Positions 60,401 to 64,000 of a DNA stretch of 64,000 bases are shown piece by piece (position 1 is the stretch's first letter; each line of letters starts with the position of its first letter). The DNA is from Ascidia mentula (lineage: Eukaryota; Chordata; Ascidiacea; Phlebobranchia; Ascidiidae), in NCBI GenBank assembly GCA_947561715.1, contig OX387205.1:8871001-8935000 (forward strand), read 5' to 3'. The position numbers were made by a program, and so were the translations under genes. The notes beneath the pieces are model-generated. The model was not told the DNA's origin, made no database searches, and saw only the letters and a program-made list of their open reading frames with translations.

Positions 60401-63400
60401 TCGTTTCTACTAACTAGTACAAACGAAGGTGCTTTAAGCGTATATTTCTTAAGTCTGAACTATAGGGGAGACCGGGGATAGCTCGGATGGTTTTGGGAAA
60501 ATTGCTCATATTTTTTGAAAATTATGAACCTCATTCTTAAATTTTATTTTGTTGTAAGTAGTAAAGCATTATTCAAAAAACAAAAGGTTTTTCGTTCGTT
60601 TTAGCTCAATAAAAATGTTTATTCAGCCCATTTTTTAAACAGGTCTCAAATGTCCGAAGTCACCCCGGTACCGGGGTAACATCGGACGTGACTGGGGATA
60701 TCTCGGACAGCAAGTTTTAACAGACATTTTTTTGTTTATTTAACAAATAACTGAAATCAAACTTGGCGCAATATCAGCATTGGGGTATTAGCGCATAAAA
60801 TATCATTCAAGCTTTCAGGAATCGGGGCGTGGCCACTTATCGTTTCGACCCTTCCACACGTTCATGCTTTGGGTAAATCGTGTACGTTTTACGGCAGCAC
60901 GGATATCATAGATTTTAGAGTCAACAAACGATTTTTTATCTTTGGGACTTTTCCAAAATTCAATCATTTCAACCAGCCTCTGTTTATTCTCTACTATGAC
61001 CGATAATTTTTCATAAAACTCAAAAATTGTTGCCTTCTCGCGATTTTTTGCCATGATGTCCGAAGTATCCCCGACCACGTGACGACATAGAAATTCTTAA
61101 ACTATGGCCGTATTTTTAAAGGTTACACAAAATCATCATTGGCCCATCCAAGAATACATATTTGATTATGCAATCAACCCAAAATTACTGCTTTTTGATT
61201 AACTGTGACAGATATATAACCTTCCACATACATATTGAAAAACTTGGTTTCACTGATAAATTGACTTTTTCGATTATAACTTTTTAAGCAGACATGATTT
61301 AATTCCAAAGTTCCTGTTAACGTTTGATGGAGACATAAAGCTTTTGTAAAAGTGTCTTAACAATACCTAACTGTGACGTAAAATACCTGGTCCGAGGTAA
61401 CCCCGGTCTCCCCCTAAATATTTTGGTAAACACGGGGGCAAACGATTGAAACACCATGCTGTGTTTATCATCAGTGCTAAATGTTGACCGAATGCAAATG
61501 CATTTTATACTTTCGCTTGACCCTAAACAATATGTCATCGTATAGAACAATCTTCTGAATATTCTTAAACGAAAGGGTATAGAACTTGCGCAAACCACAC
61601 AGACACAACGCAGACTTGCTGCCAGAAATGTCGCTATTATATCAACATCTGTGTATAGTTCTGGCCATGCACGTTTTCGTCACTTCCACTAACCCCGAGG
61701 ATCGTGCTACAAACTTAAGACCTGTACTTACTAGGCAACTTGTCAGGATTGTCGTAATGAATTTCCAAGTGGATGTATTTCGGATCCCCGGCGCCACCGA
61801 ATGGAAAGCCAGTATTACTTGGAAACCGGTTTTCCTGTAAACATTATACTCGCAATAATTTAACTTTAAATTTTTGAGGATTTTAAAGCCTAGTTTTACA
61901 TCAACTTACTAAAATAGGTTCTTACATAGTTTTTTTTTTGCATATGCATTGCATTGTGAATAATTTATTTGCAAAATTAATGTGAAATTGTGATTGGCTT
62001 TTGCGGCATTTTTCGATCAATAGATTATCGCAGTGAAATACAACATCAACAATTCACCTCGTAACCATGATCCCAAACGGCGAGCGGCTCAATGCATTTT
62101 TCAGCGTCGATTGGGGCCCCTGCAGTCGAACATTCCCCGCTTTGATTCACCATAGCTCCAGACTGTCAAAATATACGTGCGTTTTGTTGGGCTCATCTCC
62201 TATATGCCCTTGAACACAAATGGCATTTATTAAAAATAAATTGATTGGTTGTTACCGGAATGGGGTCGGTACATAGCGTTAAAATAACGTGGTAAATGTA
62301 TTCTTCATTGCCCGGTTGAATCCATGGCTCAACCTACAAACAAAACAACTTCAATTACAAGCGTACACAAAAGCTTAACAACTGGAAATGTGTAAGTGTA
62401 TGTTGTGTTGGCATCACCAGGTTATATCATTTGCAACACACTATGTCAATAGGATATTGCATTCAACACAACTTTCCAAAAAAACTATCGTACCAATACA
62501 ATATGACGTTTTCCTGGGACGTCGGGAAACGGAATTAGGCGGCAAAGGTAGAAGGTGCTTTGCTGTGGAAGGGTAACACCCCCACTGGTTACGGTAAAAG
62601 TGTCATGTTGTTCGCCCTCGGGGTAAGCTGTGCGATTTCTACTCAAGTGACCGAGTAGATCAATGCTCTTTGCACCTGCGGCGTTCAGATCATAAACAAA
62701 ATCTTGTATTTATTTCCATTGCAGAAACCACGTCTTGATGACTTATTTACCACTTTGGCATTTAGAAAAAACAACTAAATCGCTGATAAAATACCTTGGC
62801 GAACAAAAGTATTCAAAACCCTACAACAAAATTGTTACGCTACCTTGATTTGTTACCAGCGCAACATGCAATAAAAATAATAAAATAAGAAATTTACGAA
62901 ACAAAACAAAAATTCTTCGTTTTTCATTACGGCAGCGGTTTTCAAATTTCATGAACCTGTGACCCTCAATCCTAACAAAATGTTATAACGATGCACCCGA
63001 AAAATTATTTGGAAGATAATTATAGCGTTAATCGTTTTGTAGAGACGAAATCGCGTGCTTGAATCGATTATTTATTTTTTATCAGTTCAGCAGCTAAAGG
63101 TTACGCAGTTTGTCATGACAATAAAATTCGTCTTGCGACGTCTCAACAACATTAAAACGCCGACGCATTATTTGACAACGTTTGCATTACGGAATAAAAT
63201 AGCTATATCTTGTGTCTTACCCACTAGAACAAAATTAAACCCTGGCTTATTACATTACCACACATAACATGAAAGCTTACCGTCAAAAACGTGCTTATCC
63301 GCAGGAACTATGTCATCGCCCATGGGGTCAGACCTTCCCCAAGCGTAGATAACCGTCATAGTGTTTCTCTAAACAGCAAATTTGGGATTTACTGTAGAAT

Positions 63401-64000
63401 TCGGTTTGTTTGTAAGCTCTTTTATAACAAAACCTTCGGATAATACGGATATTTAATCCGGATCTTCGCCTATTTTCGTATTTCGTGATTCGTATTTTCC
63501 TTGTTAACTTTGTATTCACGTTTCTATAACCATTTTATTCATGACAATTACCTATAGGTTCGTTACAACATCGATTGACTGACCGCCGCTATTGTTGAGC
63601 GTATGATATTCCTATTAACTACCCAACGTTGGAAACAAACATCCAAAAATTCAGATAATCCGGATAAATTTGTCAGACAAATTGTAACCAATTAACCGAG
63701 TTCTACTGAATATGGAATAATTCTGCTTGATATTTTCAAGTACTATTAATGAAAGGTCGTCGTCCAGGCACGTCTCGATGGTTCTTCTGAACTTGAGTAA
63801 CGTCCAACCCGATTCTTCTTTTGCATCCAAGAGTTCCACATTTTGTTTATCGTCTAACGGAGGAAATGCATTTCCCACTCCGTGCCGATCCTTTGATGAA
63901 AACATTCAACTTTTTAATTAAACATAATAAATAAATGCGTTTATGAAGGTTTACTTACGATAAAATTCTCCCAGATATGTACAGCGTGTTAACTTGCAAC
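57483..64000 (-). CDS. DBH/MOXD1-like copper type II monooxygenase (5' end outside window)
   Basis: Minus-strand exons start beyond the right edge. Seen are DOMON-domain pieces DRHGVGNAFPPLDDKQNVEL (about 63880) and VIYAWGRSDPMGDD (about 63340); LPQQSTFYLCRL with GKRHIV (about 62570-62510); EPWIQPGNEEYIYHVILTLC (about 62325); ECSTAGAPIDAEKCIEPLAV (about 62130); FPFGGAGDPKYIHLEIHYDN (about 61800); SQLRQHDAGSFSTGRI and GGVCSEECITN (60220-60080); VMAVMSHTHNLGRD (about 59820); GDSLKVECEYNSENRKNFTY (about 59230); and GGLSVLDEMCFVYAFYYPR (about 58820). The second copper site looks complete (HTH and the Met of DEMC). In the first, the HH pair is YH. The product ends VTPGGGGG plus a hydrophobic tail SYSLLFVHTFLVWLLL, suggesting a membrane or GPI anchor. 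The family hydroxylates catecholamine-like substrates with ascorbate; the substrate here is unknown. Confidence 0.88.
60464..61416. mobile_element. DNA-transposon-like element with GGGGAGACCGGGG termini
   Basis: The left end reads AGGGGAGACCGGGGATAGCTCGG and the right end, reversed, AGGGGGAGACCGGGGTTACCTCGG, forming terminal inverted repeats next to TA. Variants of GGGGATANCTCGGAC recur internally (about 60660, 60700 and 61060). An 87-codon minus-strand frame (60815-61078) starts just inside one such motif (MAKNREKATIFEFYEKL...) and matches nothing I recognise. It is about 950 bp, within an intron of the monooxygenase gene. The superfamily is not assigned. Confidence 0.7.

Noticed and set aside
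1-64000. CRISPR arrays, bacterial operons and retrovirus-like elements
   Set aside because: No spaced short direct repeats, no bacterial gene organisation, and no reverse-transcriptase, capsid or long terminal repeat signature was seen.

Overview
This is an AT-rich animal genomic window. The genes have many exons, GT-AG introns of a few hundred bases and compact spacing, and the proteins are recognisably chordate. The gene set and the alpha-I integrin fit a tunicate, most likely a Ciona-type sea squirt; this is inferred from content, not from any search. I assembled exon models by eye from reading frame, splice consensus and remembered family sequences. Outer coordinates are better supported than internal exon edges, except where exon phases are stated to agree.

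Layout: a direct repeat and a ~180-bp tandem repeat (1-1030); PDCD5 (+, 1345-2179); an integrin-alpha-like gene of signal peptide, propeller start and I domain only (-, 2894-6521); an apparently gene-free stretch; ABHD16A lipase (+, 8397-13525); a gene-poor stretch with a perfect 208-bp tandem duplication; FKBP15 (+, 15419-32764), with a small VOC/glyoxalase-fold gene nested in one intron (+, 19979-21131) and two hammerhead ribozymes plus a hAT-type MITE in others; a 3.6-kb gene-free stretch; an adhesion-class seven-helix receptor (+, 36374-40891); mitochondrial ribosomal protein bL32m (+, 42639-43094), followed after 276 bp by golgin-97 (+, 43371-50900); a gene-free stretch; a secreted GH16 beta-glucanase with two X8/CBM43 repeats (+, 53081-56902); and a DBH/MOXD1-like copper monooxygenase (-, 57483 to beyond the right edge).

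Most genes are single-copy housekeeping or trafficking genes with no shared pathway. FKBP15 and golgin-97 both act in membrane trafficking, but nothing here links them beyond proximity. The integrin-like, GH16-X8 and monooxygenase products are secreted or surface proteins.

The most notable non-coding items are two complete type I hammerhead ribozymes in antisense orientation in FKBP15 introns (26039-26091 and 27950-28013), with different stem III sequences but the same catalytic core. Two further hairpins have related but degenerate cores. The most notable coding items are the truncated alpha-I integrin and its partial duplication around PDCD5, the GH16 plus double-X8 architecture, the nested VOC gene, and a His-to-Tyr change in the first copper site of the monooxygenase. 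I found no rRNA gene, no convincing tRNA, no CRISPR array and no clear retrovirus-like element.
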